Shown: piece after piece, positions 1 through 7,849 of the stretch | Numbering within the stretch: position 1 is the stretch's first letter | How the letters are laid out: each line of letters begins with the position of its first letter | Assembly (NCBI GenBank): GCA_030040395.1 | Contig: JASHTU010000305.1 | Location: 1 to 9,933, forward strand | Origin: Acidobacteriaceae bacterium | Lineage (GTDB): Bacteria > Acidobacteriota > Terriglobia > Terriglobales > Acidobacteriaceae | Direction: 5' to 3' | DNA length: 9,933 nt | Notes under the pieces: generated by a model | Databases searched by the model: none | What the model saw: the letters and a program-made list of their open reading frames with translations, nothing else | What the model was told of the DNA's origin: nothing | Position numbers and translations under genes: made by a program

Positions 1-1
1 C

Positions 2-3000
2 GCCGGCCTGCCGGGCAATTTCATCAACTACAACATTGACGGCGTCATGGCCAAGCAGAACCCGAAATACCAGGTCGGCACCGTCAACAATTCCGCCATG
101 CCGCCGGTGGATGCCATTCAGCAAGCCCAGGTTTGGAGCACGGGTATTCCGGCCGAGCAGGGCCATGACGCCGGCGGCGCCGAAAACATAGTGATCAAGA
201 GCGGGACCAACCAGGTTCATTGGACGGCTGAAGAACGCTACATCAATCATGACTGGATACACAGGCAAATCTACCAGCAGGCCCCCTTGACCACCCCCTT
301 TGAGTATCACAACTTCGATTCCACGCTGGGATTCCCCATCTACATTCCCAAGGTTTACGACGGCCGGAACAAGTCGTTTTTGTTCCTCGGTGAGCGCTGG
401 GACTACGACCACGAGACCGATGCTCAGGTCGGCAACGTACCCACCCTGGGCATGCTGGGCGAGGATCCCGCGAATCCGGGGAACTATGAGTTTAACTGGT
501 CCGGCGCGCAGCCCATCTACGATCCGGCCACCTATACCTGCAATGGCGGGACTGGGCCTGCTTGCACAGGAGGCGCCTGGTCAGCCACGCAGTTTACGAA
601 CAATACAATTCCCGGCAGCCGCATCGATCCCGTTGCCAAGGCTTACCTAGCCCTGATGCCCTATGCCGCCCCCAATGCAACTGGCAGCTTTGTAACTACC
701 GGTCCGGAGAACAACCTGAATGCCAACAACTTCTATCTGGCCGACAAGGAAGGATATCTGGCCCGCTTCGACCAAGTGCTGGACTCAAATGACCGGATGT
801 ACTTTAACTGGCTTTGGAATTTCTTCCACACCCATCCCGGCCGCGAGAACATCATCTACAACCTGCCAGAAGATTACCTCCTCGATTCTACGTCCTCCTC
901 CTTCGCCCGGCCGGAGCCGATCGAGACGCTTAACATGGCAATCGACGAAACCCACGTCTTTAGCCCCTCGTTCATCAATGAGATCCGCGCCGGGTATATG
1001 AGCCGCCATGACATCGTCTCGCCGTTCACCAACAACGCGAATTGGGCAGGAAAGCTGGGCATCCCCGGCGTCCCGGGAAGCACGTTTCCGGCCTTTGTAA
1101 GCACCGGCAACAGCAGCGTAACGTGGAACGCCGATCCCGGCGCTTATTTCAAGCTTGCCCAGTTCGATTGGGACTTCGGCGACAATATGACGAAGACGAT
1201 CGGCCATCACGTCTTCAAATGGGGCTGGGAGGGCTTCAAGGTGGAGGAAGACGACACCGGGACGGAATCCAATGGGGCCAGCACGGTTCCGCTGCCCTCC
1301 GGCCTTTACACCTTCAGCGGCGCCACCACAGGGTTCCCGTTCGGGACCAACACCGGCAACTCCTGGGCCTCGTTCCTGCTGGGCGCGCCGGACTACGCAA
1401 CCTTCACCGAGCAGTTGGAGGGATACTATCCGCGCTGGTGGTCCAACGAGCTCTACTTCCAGGATTCCTGGCGGACAACCAGCAAGCTGACGCTCAATCT
1501 TGGCATCCGCTACGACCTTGAGGCTTCCGGCAACACCAAAAGCGCATACAAATCGGAGTTCAACCCCGCTGTTATCGACCCCGTCACCGGCGACCAGGGC
1601 GCCATCACCAATCCCACCGGCGCCATCTATCCCAACGCCGGGAATAATTGGGCGCCACGCATCGGCGTATCGTATAACTTCCGGCCCAACTGGGTCCTCC
1701 GCGGATCGTTCGATATGTTCAGCGTGGATAACATGACGGAAATGGGCATGGACAACTACGAGGCGACCTATTACGTGGCTCCGCCGGTTGGCAGTCCCTT
1801 GCCCGGCATGTATCTGTCTACGGGCCCTGGGCCGATCAATTACCCCATCCAATCCAATCACACCGCCAACTTTGTGACCCGCACTGGGAGCTACTCGGGC
1901 CGCACCGCGACCTATTTCGATCCTAACCTGCATAACGGCCATACCATGAGCTATTCCGCGGGCGTACAGTGGCAGTTCAGGAACAACACCATGCTCGAAG
2001 TCGACTATATCGGATCGGCGGCCTATGGGCTGGTCAACCCCAATCCGGTCAATATCAACGATTTGCCCCAGTCCATTTACAGCTCCACCGATACAACCTT
2101 TCTGAACACGGTATTTGCCTCTGAGCAGAACTATCTGCCTTTCCCCCAGTTCGGGTCCATCAACTATTACAAGAACTGGGATGGCAGCACGTTCAATTCG
2201 GGCATCATCGACTTTCAGAGACGCTACTCCAGCGGCCTTTCGTACGACGCCCACTGGACCTACGAGAGGCTGATTGACAACGGTCCCGGGAACCAGATCC
2301 TCGGGAGCAGTTACTATACCGTCGGCACTGGCCCGGAACTCAATGTTACGGGCCCCTTCCCGCTGGCTATCTCCTATAACAAGGCCGCCACCAAGGCAAT
2401 CGATACTGGGTCATTTAAGGGCCAGTTCACGGGAACCGTTACCTGGGACATTCCGGTCGGCCGGGGCCGCAGGTGGATGAACCACGGAGGCATCGCCAAC
2501 GCGATCTTGGGAGACTGGCAGTTCCTCACCATTCAGAACTATCACACCGGCCAGCCCGTAACCTTCGTGCAGCAAAGCGCAAGCAACCCCAACAAGGAAC
2601 TGCCTGGAGAGGTGTTCATGAACCGGGTGCCGGGGCAGCCGATCAAGAACTCGAGATTCGTTTTCAGCTGGCACCATTCGTTCCCTGAGCAAGACCAGAC
2701 TCCGTACTACAACATCGGCGCGTTCGCCTATCCGGCGGCGTATACGCAAGGCAATATGGGCATCGGCGCCTCGACCTACGGCGGCGTATGGTGGCCGCAG
2801 TACTCGCTGAGCAAGACGATTTCCTTCAGGGAAAGGTACAAGCTCGAAGTGCGCATGGACGCCGACAACCTCTTTCCCGAGGTTCCCTACGCGACCGCAA
2901 TGAACACCACGCCGAACATAGTCAGTCCTTCGCTGTTTGGCAAAACACCCAATCAAAGCTATGGCTTCTCTGTGTATGGTTCACCGAACGGCAATCTAAT

Positions 3001-3025
3001 CGGGGTGCTTCGCCTCGAGTTTTGA
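2..3025 (+). CDS. TonB-dependent receptor, Oar-like, 5'-truncated by the window edge
   Basis: This is an outer-membrane TonB-dependent transporter lacking its N-terminus. The frame is open from base 2, so the ATG at 47 is internal and the true start lies upstream. About 1007 residues are visible. The first ~75 are the end of the plug, with the family-typical stretch GGAENIVIKSGTNQ near residue 60 of the visible part. The rest is rich in aromatic and Asn/Gly residues in alternating strands, as in a 22-stranded barrel, including a segment reading LYFQDSWRTTSKLTLNLGIR. The chain ends in LRLEF, the terminal aromatic expected by the BAM machinery. Oar-like receptors in Acidobacteriota usually run to about 1100-1200 residues, with a signal peptide and a carboxypeptidase-regulatory-like domain in front, which fits the missing part. 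The substrate cannot be read from the sequence; such receptors are often linked to glycans, peptides or other large ligands. Family assignment is secure, function beyond that is not. Confidence 0.93.
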   Translation, partial: AGLPGNFINYNIDGVMAKQNPKYQVGTVNNSAMPPVDAIQQAQVWSTGIPAEQGHDAGGAENIVIKSGTNQVHWTAEERYINHDWIHRQIYQQAPLTTPFEYHNFDSTLGFPIYIPKVYDGRNKSFLFLGERWDYDHETDAQVGNVPTLGMLGEDPANPGNYEFNWSGAQPIYDPATYTCNGGTGPACTGGAWSATQFTNNTIPGSRIDPVAKAYLALMPYAAPNATGSFVTTGPENNLNANNFYLADKEGYLARFDQVLDSNDRMYFNWLWNFFHTHPGRENIIYNLPEDYLLDSTSSSFARPEPIETLNMAIDETHVFSPSFINEIRAGYMSRHDIVSPFTNNANWAGKLGIPGVPGSTFPAFVSTGNSSVTWNADPGAYFKLAQFDWDFGDNMTKTIGHHVFKWGWEGFKVEEDDTGTESNGASTVPLPSGLYTFSGATTGFPFGTNTGNSWASFLLGAPDYATFTEQLEGYYPRWWSNELYFQDSWRTTSKLTLNLGIRYDLEASGNTKSAYKSEFNPAVIDPVTGDQGAITNPTGAIYPNAGNNWAPRIGVSYNFRPNWVLRGSFDMFSVDNMTEMGMDNYEATYYVAPPVGSPLPGMYLSTGPGPINYPIQSNHTANFVTRTGSYSGRTATYFDPNLHNGHTMSYSAGVQWQFRNNTMLEVDYIGSAAYGLVNPNPVNINDLPQSIYSSTDTTFLNTVFASEQNYLPFPQFGSINYYKNWDGSTFNSGIIDFQRRYSSGLSYDAHWTYERLIDNGPGNQILGSSYYTVGTGPELNVTGPFPLAISYNKAATKAIDTGSFKGQFTGTVTWDIPVGRGRRWMNHGGIANAILGDWQFLTIQNYHTGQPVTFVQQSASNPNKELPGEVFMNRVPGQPIKNSRFVFSWHHSFPEQDQTPYYNIGAFAYPAAYTQGNMGIGASTYGGVWWPQYSLSKTISFRERYKLEVRMDADNLFPEVPYATAMNTTPNIVSPSLFGKTPNQSYGFSVYGSPNGNLIGVLRLEF

Positions 3026-3080
3026 GAGCGAAAATCGAGTGTAAGCCGATCGAGGCGCCATTCAACAATGGGATTCCGCG

Positions 3081-3095
3081 CGGGGCAGTTCCCCG
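3081..3095 (+). terminator. Small GC-rich hairpin after the receptor gene, possible weak terminator
   Basis: CGGGG and CCCCG pair around a five-base loop (CAGTT), 55 bases after the receptor stop. No T-run follows, so it is not a standard intrinsic terminator; it could stabilise a 3' end or mean nothing. The rest of the gap 3026-3271 shows only a TTAAATTTAA palindrome (3186-3195) and no promoter I would defend. Confidence 0.2.
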
Positions 3096-3257
3096 AGTAC
3101 AGAAGACATGGGAGGCTCGGATTTACCGGACCGGGCACCGCCTTCAGTAGATTCTGTAATTGGGTGGCTGCCCCGCTGTGTGCTGTTAAATTTAAAGAGC
3201 GTTCGGTAAAAGCGTCAGGGAAAAAGTTCGAACCTGAGCCGAGAGATTTATAGCATC

Positions 3258-3264
3258 GAGGGGA
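3258..3264 (+). promoter_or_regulatory. Ribosome-binding site of the NHL gene
   Basis: GAGGGGA lies seven bases before the ATG at 3272. It fixes that start over the overlapping alternative ATG at 3268, which is in another frame and gives only a short shadow product. Confidence 0.75.
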
Positions 3265-3271
3265 TTTTTGA

Positions 3272-4672
3272 ATGAGCAGACGTCAGCTTGCCAATTTTCG
3301 CGCGACGGCGTTCGGGGTTGCAATTGTTGCGGCGGCGATGGTTTGTGGCGCGCAGAACCCGCCAACCGAAGGGCCTGCCGAAGACGGATCGCCGGCCTGG
3401 CTTTTGCAGGGCTCGTTTCCCGATCCGACCGGACATACGATGGTCGATGCGGAAGGGAATGTCACGATGACTCAAACGAGGGGCGGGGCACGGGGCGGAT
3501 TTATGTCCGCATGTTCAGACGACATGGCGAAACTGTGCGCGGGTGAGACCGGCTTTGGCGCGCGGGAATGTCTGACCCAGAACGCGGACAAGCTTTCAGG
3601 AGAATGCAAGACCGCAGTGGACCAGATGAAGGCGGCGATGGCCGAGAGCGGCGGCGTACCGCCGTGCAGCCACTCGCCGGTTTGCGACAACCGGATGAGG
3701 AACGGCGTGGGGCCGCGCGGACGTCAGGAACTGCAGCGGGTGGAGTGGAAGCAGACTTTGGGCTACACGTTCACCTATCCGTATTACGTGCCATCGGGTT
3801 TTGGCGGGGTTCCGTCGGTTGCCCTAGATTCAAAGGGGGATCTTTGGGCTTTTAAGCGCGCCCCCGCGGGAACGCCGCAATTGTATGAGTTCGGCCCCGA
3901 TCACAAGCTCATTCGCACCGTGGGCGACGACGTGATCGGTCATTCATTGAAGGCGCACGGCATGGCCATCGACGCGCAGGACAATGTCTGGATTTGCGAC
4001 GCCACGCGAGCCATCGTGGAGGAAGTGAGTCCGGAGGGGAAACTGCTCAAGACCATCGGAGTGAGTGGCCATCGGGGGGATTGGATTGAATCTAAGGGGC
4101 AAAGGCTTTTGTGGGAGCCGCTGATGGTGGCTTTCGCTCCCGATGGCGATATGTATATTGGCGAAGGGCACGGCAACGAAAGCCCCAACGATACGGATTC
4201 CAGCGATCCGACGAATGTGTCCGGAGCTTCGCGGATCATCCACCTGGACAAGGACGGGAACTACATCAACCAGTGGTACGGCGACAATGTGGGGCAGGGG
4301 AAATTCAGCATGGCTCACGGGTTGGCCGTGGATCCGACCAATGGCAACGTGTGGATCGGCGACCGCGAGGAGTACCGCATTGTCATCTATACGGCCAACG
4401 GCCAGTTTGTGAAGACGCTGCAGATGCGGAATCTGGTGTGCGCGCTTACTTTCGATCATGAGGGCAATCCGTGGATGGCGAGCGGCCAGGATGGGCAGTT
4501 CCTGAAGCTGGACCGCAACGGCCGAGTGCTGGGCGCGATCGGCAACGGGATGGGTATCGGCAACGGTCAGTTTATCGAAGCCAGCTATTGGTCCTTCGAC
4601 GCGCATGACGACTTATACGCCGGAGACACGAGCGTGGGCCGGGTTACGGTTATGATGGCGCCTAATCAATAA
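3272..4672 (+). CDS. Secreted Cys-rich-repeat / NHL six-bladed propeller protein
   Basis: This is a 466-residue exported protein. Residues 1-27 form a Sec signal peptide with a hydrophobic core and a likely cut after CGA; the cysteine at 25 does not sit in a good lipobox. Residues 81-112 hold four cysteines (81, 89, 100, 112) in a C-x7-C-x10-C-x11-C pattern with CSDDMAKLC and ECL..NADKLS..C, which matches the GLG1/FGFR cysteine-rich repeat. Two more cysteines follow (132, 138). From about 180 to 460 there are six NHL-like blades, for example HGMAIDAQDNVWICD near 229, HGLAVDPTNGNVWIGDREEY near 350 and ALTFDHEGNPWMA near 390. The layout recalls peptidyl-alpha-hydroxyglycine alpha-amidating lyase propellers, but I cannot confirm the catalytic or metal residues, so enzymatic activity is only a possibility; a binding scaffold is equally likely. 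It follows the receptor on the same strand, suggesting a joint envelope role. Confidence 0.85.
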   Translation: MSRRQLANFRATAFGVAIVAAAMVCGAQNPPTEGPAEDGSPAWLLQGSFPDPTGHTMVDAEGNVTMTQTRGGARGGFMSACSDDMAKLCAGETGFGARECLTQNADKLSGECKTAVDQMKAAMAESGGVPPCSHSPVCDNRMRNGVGPRGRQELQRVEWKQTLGYTFTYPYYVPSGFGGVPSVALDSKGDLWAFKRAPAGTPQLYEFGPDHKLIRTVGDDVIGHSLKAHGMAIDAQDNVWICDATRAIVEEVSPEGKLLKTIGVSGHRGDWIESKGQRLLWEPLMVAFAPDGDMYIGEGHGNESPNDTDSSDPTNVSGASRIIHLDKDGNYINQWYGDNVGQGKFSMAHGLAVDPTNGNVWIGDREEYRIVIYTANGQFVKTLQMRNLVCALTFDHEGNPWMASGQDGQFLKLDRNGRVLGAIGNGMGIGNGQFIEASYWSFDAHDDLYAGDTSVGRVTVMMAPNQ

Positions 4673-4678
4673 GGAGAG
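4671..4678 (+). promoter_or_regulatory. Strong ribosome-binding site overlapping the NHL stop codon
   Basis: AAGGAGAG begins inside the TAA stop (4670-4672) of the NHL gene and lies five bases before an ATG at 4684. This is the classic arrangement for translational coupling of a following gene and is the main reason to take the short frame behind it seriously. Confidence 0.6.
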
Positions 4679-4683
4679 AAACG

Positions 4684-4758
4684 ATGATCGCCAATCGAAT
4701 GTTCCCAACATCGATGGGCGCGGCTCTTTATGAGTGCCCGTTCAGGTCCACCGGGTAG
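4684..4758 (+). pseudogene. 24-codon frame behind the NHL gene: gene stump or tiny coupled ORF
   Basis: The frame encodes MIANRMFPTSMGAALYECP plus five residues and then stops at TAG. Its start has the best ribosome-binding site in the window, and only 11 bases separate it from the preceding stop, as in an operon. The product has no recognisable domain, and its beginning resembles the start of an exported protein that never reaches a full hydrophobic core. Frames beyond the stop run on into the convergent permease gene without a coding look. The simplest reading is the 5' end of a former operon partner that was cut off by a deletion joining it to the permease gene. A real 24-residue peptide, or a device that only aids translation termination, cannot be excluded. 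Confidence 0.35.
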
Positions 4759-4841
4759 ATATTCACGGCGGGAACCTGGGCAACGTGGGCAACGCGATAG
4801 GGCTCGCGCAACCGGGGCTAAGCAGCAGAACCAGGATGAAC

Positions 4842-6251
4842 CTAAGGCAGATCAGCCTCAGGGTTCCGGCGATCTACCAGGCGGGTGCGGAAGTCTTCGG
4901 CGCCGGGATCCAATTGCCCCTTTTCCCGCGCCACTACATTTTCCATCCGGGGAGGCCATATTCCCAGCCGCGCCAGAAGCAAATAAGCGAGGAAGCCAAC
5001 CGCAAACGAATAAAGCACGGCCGGATTGTCAGCTTTGACCCACGCCGCCGGAATTCCGGGCAAGTGCTCTGGAATCCCGGTCACAAAGCCGAGAAGCCAG
5101 GCGATATAACCGGCCCAATTGATCCCCCGCCGCGGACCGGGCCATCTCTTCCCGGCCAGCAAATAGTCCGCCATCATCGCCCCGCAAATAGGGCCGAAAG
5201 AGGCGCCGACGATATTGAAGAAGCCTACGAGATTATTGGCCACTCCGGTGCTTGCCAGGATGACGCTCACGGTAAGCGCTGCGAAGGTCGAAATGCTCCT
5301 TGGAATCCTCGGCAGCATGGTGTTAAAGCTGTTCGATGCAATGAATGAGGAGAAGCACGTAGGAACAAGCGAGGCGGCGGCAAATAAGAAGAACATCACC
5401 GGAGCCAATGCGCCCACGCTGGCGATAGCTGCCGAGTAATCGTAACTTGAGCCCGCACCGCGTCCGATATATCCTGCCACCGACACAATTGGCAGACCGC
5501 CGGCAATCAGCACCCCACCCACAATTCCCAATCCACCGCCGAGCACAACGTCCCGCCGGTTGCGATTGTGCATCCCGAAATCCGCGCCCGCCGCTCCCGC
5601 CGTGGCGAAATAGCCAATGACGATCGTGAGAACATTCAGAAATCCACCCACATCGTCGCGTTGCGGGACCCTATAGTTAGCAATGCCGCCCCTGTTCGCC
5701 CAAACCACAATCAGGATCATCGCCAGCGGAACCCAGTTCAAGAACTTGGCGACGCGAGCAACATAATGAATGCCCATGACCGCGATCCATCCGAGACTAT
5801 ACACCCAGAGAACGACGATCAAAATGAAGAGACTCCGCGCCGTTTCACTCAGCCCATTCATAATGAACGTCGCCGAGATGGATGCTACGGCCGCAACCCA
5901 ACCTATCTGCAGAAATCCCATCAGCAGTCCGGGAATCAGGTACCCGCCCTTGGCGCCGAACGTCGACGTCGCCACAACGTAGAGCGGCTGGCCGGTCTGC
6001 ATTCCCAGCATGGCCGGAACATAATAGTAAAGCCCGAAGCATAGCAGGCCCGCGATCAGCAATCCCACAAGGCAGACGCCAACATTCGCCAAGCCGAGCG
6101 TGGGCCCCGCAAGCCTCAGATAAAAACCGACCCAAAGAAATATCCCGGCGTAGGTTGGAAAAGTGCTCTTGTACCAGGGCACGCGAGAAGCAAGCGGCGC
6201 TGGGACCGCCCGGCTCAGGTATTGCGGAACGTCTGGATCCATAGAGTGCAT
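4842..6251 (-). CDS. NCS1-family cytosine/nucleobase permease (CodB-like)
   Basis: This is an inner-membrane nucleobase:cation symporter of 469 residues, the normal size for the family. It has about twelve hydrophobic helices. Recognisable family segments are VPWYKSTFPTYAGIFLWVGF near the N-terminus, GFLQIGWVAAVASIS in the middle (the Q-x-GW segment of CodB-type carriers), ADFGMHNRNRRDVVLGG (compare the ADF..-NRRD loop of CodB) and FGPICGAMMADYLL late in the chain. It likely imports a pyrimidine, purine or related heterocycle with Na+ or H+; the exact substrate cannot be assigned. The start at 6251 has only a weak GGGAAA ribosome site; a second ATG nine bases in (6242) is an alternative. No deaminase, hydantoinase or other catabolic gene is adjacent, so context does not help. 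It is convergent with the NHL gene. Codon use looks like that of the neighbours. Confidence 0.9.
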   Translation of the reverse strand: MHSMDPDVPQYLSRAVPAPLASRVPWYKSTFPTYAGIFLWVGFYLRLAGPTLGLANVGVCLVGLLIAGLLCFGLYYYVPAMLGMQTGQPLYVVATSTFGAKGGYLIPGLLMGFLQIGWVAAVASISATFIMNGLSETARSLFILIVVLWVYSLGWIAVMGIHYVARVAKFLNWVPLAMILIVVWANRGGIANYRVPQRDDVGGFLNVLTIVIGYFATAGAAGADFGMHNRNRRDVVLGGGLGIVGGVLIAGGLPIVSVAGYIGRGAGSSYDYSAAIASVGALAPVMFFLFAAASLVPTCFSSFIASNSFNTMLPRIPRSISTFAALTVSVILASTGVANNLVGFFNIVGASFGPICGAMMADYLLAGKRWPGPRRGINWAGYIAWLLGFVTGIPEHLPGIPAAWVKADNPAVLYSFAVGFLAYLLLARLGIWPPRMENVVAREKGQLDPGAEDFRTRLVDRRNPEADLP

Positions 6252-6255
6252 GGCG

Positions 6256-6287
6256 CATTCATTTCCCGCGCAATCGCGAAAAGAATG
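6256..6287 (-). promoter_or_regulatory. Hairpin over the ribosome-binding region of the permease gene
   Basis: On the + strand CATTC (6256-6260) pairs with GAATG (6283-6287), TTT (6262-6264) with AAA (6279-6281), and CGCG (6267-6270) with CGCG (6275-6278), around a four-base loop. That is 12 base pairs broken by one A-A mismatch and a two-base bulge. In the permease mRNA the structure ends four bases before the start codon and includes the GGGAAA that would serve as ribosome site, so folding could lower translation. It could also be an operator for a dimeric regulator, or chance. Confidence 0.3.
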
Positions 6288-6381
6288 AAATCAAACCCAA
6301 TTTTACCGATTCTATTAGCCTGGGCTCCTCCGGGATCCATAGCTAGATTTCGGTAGAGTGCTCAACCCGGATCCGCGAGCA

Positions 6382-6654
6382 TCACCCCTTGATCTGAGGG
6401 CATACCTCCTGGCGCAGGTCCGTCCCCACCCATTGCTGCTGTTGTTCCCGGTTCGACAATACGATCGTCAGCCGGTGCGTCCTTCCTGCTGTCAACGCGT
6501 GCAGCAGGCCCACCGCCTGAAATCCCTCCTGTTTCGAAATGGCGAGCAAACGCGAGGAGACGCCGGAAACTACAGCATGTTGGGATGGCGGGGAACTAAG
6601 AAGTGGCGGCCAGAGACCTGCCCACAGAGACCGCGCGTGGGAGATTTCAATGCG
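6382..6654 (-). pseudogene. Startless, coding-like frame behind the DUF4159 gene
   Basis: On the minus strand the 90 codons from 6654 down to a TGA at 6382-6384 are open, overlapping the end of the DUF4159 gene by eight bases. There is no ATG in the frame and no ribosome site before the possible GTG or TTG codons. Read from about 6577, it gives AVVSGVSSRLLAISKQEGF, then AVGLLHALTAGRTHRLTIVL and a polar tail SNREQQQQWVGTDLRQEV. I counted roughly three quarters G/C at third codon positions, with second positions clearly lower, which is what coding DNA of this GC content shows. No family is recognised. The best guess is the 3' remnant of a gene that lost its front, or a small gene with an unusual start. 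A chance open frame remains possible. The rest of the 6252-6646 gap holds only the hairpin before the permease. Confidence 0.3.
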
Positions 6655-7474
6655 TCATCGCGTAGATCACGTAATTGACGCCGATCTTGGCGCCAAGTAC
6701 GGAAAATCGGACCGGGTATCGCGGATCGTCCATAAATTCCCATGAGTCGCCGATGTCGGAGTTCAGCGAGAAGGCCACCATTATTCGCCCCTTGTCGTCA
6801 TAAATTCCCTTCCAGTGGGCGAAGTAGCCGTCTTTCTTGTGGCCGGTGACCAGGTGCTCTGCTCCGGGAATCTGGAAGCGGTCGTCGAGATCGAAGAACG
6901 TGTGGAAGATCGGATCGCCATTGGGAATGTCCACCAGCTTGCGGTCCGGAAAGACCATCTTCATGGTCTTCTCAAAATAAGCCTGCTCCTCGGTTCCGTG
7001 GCAGTCGTCGGCCATAAAAAAGCCGCCCCGCAGAAGGTAATCTCGCAGCTTCTTCGCCTCCGCTTCGGTCAGCCCCCACTCGCCCACCTGCACGGCATAC
7101 AGCCACGGCCAGTTGTAAACCTCGTCCGCGTCATCAAGGCTCACGGATTGCTCGACGGAACGGGCTTGCACGCGCGTGAGCCGCCGCACCATATTGGAAA
7201 ACGAGCGATCGGCACGGGGATAGTCCTGAGTCCACAGAGAAAGCCCTTCCTGCCATGGCCCGTCGAACCGGCCACGATAACCGTCCAGTGGACCGGGAGG
7301 GAACATGAGGCGGGCAAAGGTCCACTCCGCAGGCTGTTTCCAATCGGGCGGCAGCGGAATTGACTCGCCGTATTCTACCGATGGATATTGACGGAAGGCC
7401 CGCTGGGCAAAAACCGCGGTGATCATAGCTCCGGTGAAGATCAACGGGAGAATTGCTCTTCCGATATTCCTCAT
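6647..7474 (-). CDS. Secreted DUF4159 domain protein
   Basis: This is a 275-residue exported protein. Residues 1-23 form a Sec signal peptide ending in AVFA before Gln24. The remainder is a DUF4159 domain: LWTQDYPRADRSFSNMVRRL near residue 80, then the segment around NWPWLYAVQVGEWGLTEAEA, LRDYLLRGGFFMADDCHG, and FPDRKLVDIPNGDPIFHTFF, ending with GVNYVIYAMTH. The glutamine-amidotransferase-like fold proposed for such domains fits the strand-turn pattern of GGFFMADDCHG, but no catalytic triad is evident and the biochemical role is unknown. The start at 7474 is backed by AGGAA five bases upstream. In many genomes DUF4159 domains occur with MoxR ATPases, DUF58 and von Willebrand A proteins; none is visible here, so this copy looks solitary within the window. 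It is divergent from the membrane protein gene at 7850. Length and both ends look complete. Confidence 0.88.
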   Translation of the reverse strand: MRNIGRAILPLIFTGAMITAVFAQRAFRQYPSVEYGESIPLPPDWKQPAEWTFARLMFPPGPLDGYRGRFDGPWQEGLSLWTQDYPRADRSFSNMVRRLTRVQARSVEQSVSLDDADEVYNWPWLYAVQVGEWGLTEAEAKKLRDYLLRGGFFMADDCHGTEEQAYFEKTMKMVFPDRKLVDIPNGDPIFHTFFDLDDRFQIPGAEHLVTGHKKDGYFAHWKGIYDDKGRIMVAFSLNSDIGDSWEFMDDPRYPVRFSVLGAKIGVNYVIYAMTH

Positions 7475-7479
7475 GGCGT

Positions 7480-7484
7480 TTCCT
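7480..7484 (-). promoter_or_regulatory. Ribosome-binding site of the DUF4159 gene
   Basis: AGGAA on the minus strand lies five bases before the ATG at 7474 and supports that start. Confidence 0.6.
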
Positions 7485-7793
7485 GCCGATTCCGGACACC
7501 AGCATTATCACCCATGATAGCTTGCAATCGGCGTCGCGAGCGCACCCGATCGGCCGGATCGGGACTGCCAGGGGAGCCTCATTCGCATCCACTCGAATGC
7601 AGCCGAAAAAGTCTGCGCACTATAACGGCTCTCACACCGGTCCACCCAGCGTCGCGACCTTGAATGGGAGGTGCGCCCATCGAATCGAGCCGACGCGCAC
7701 CAATTCGCGCCCATACGCTCACCTGTGTACGAGCGCTTCTGTGCGGGCTTTTGTTATGGCAAAAATATGATATTTAAGGAGATATAGCAGACT

Positions 7794-7822
7794 TTGACCT
7801 AACCTGACAGCTATTCTCTTAT
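7794..7822 (+). promoter_or_regulatory. Candidate sigma-70-type promoter of the membrane protein gene
   Basis: TTGACC (7794-7799, five of six matches) is followed after exactly 17 bases by TCTTAT (7817-7822, four of six). Transcription would start near 7829, leaving a leader of about 20 bases before the ATG at 7850. The A/T-rich patch just upstream would suit an UP element. Confidence 0.4.
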
Positions 7823-7849
7823 GGGTGAACAAGACACTACACTGAGACC

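Larger units (their letters stand above)
7475..7849. other. Divergent intergenic region between the DUF4159 and membrane protein genes
   Basis: These 375 bases carry no credible gene. Toward the DUF4159 side, GATAAT on the minus strand (7504-7509) could be a -10 element, but no matching -35 is present. Toward the other side there is an A/T-rich patch (7755-7790) that includes AAGGAGATATA at 7776-7786, a ribosome-site-like string with no usable start codon behind it, and then the promoter candidate at 7794-7822. Nothing else repeated or structured was found. Confidence 0.5.

Noticed and set aside
785..2254. Long minus-strand open frame (489 codons) opposite the receptor gene
   Set aside because: It is the antisense shadow of a clearly coding gene with strong codon bias; the translation has no family features.
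3944..4606. Minus-strand 220-codon frame inside the NHL gene
   Set aside because: It is antisense to well-formed NHL blades and has no recognisable content.
4839..4865. Imperfect hairpin at the 3' end of the permease gene
   Set aside because: It has a bulge, a mismatch and no T-run on either strand, and lies across the stop codon; too weak to call a terminator.
6215..6340. Minus-strand frame starting MDPGGAQANRIG upstream of and overlapping the permease start
   Set aside because: No ribosome site, no family, and it overlaps the permease N-terminus in another frame; most likely chance.
6235..6342. Direct repeat GGATCCATAG at 6235-6244 and 6333-6342
   Set aside because: Ten bases is too short to be notable in a 10-kb window, and no further similarity surrounds it.
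6358..6678. Plus-strand 106-codon frame in the gap before the DUF4159 gene
   Set aside because: Low-complexity Arg/Pro/Leu-rich translation typical of a shadow; the opposite strand has the better coding signal.
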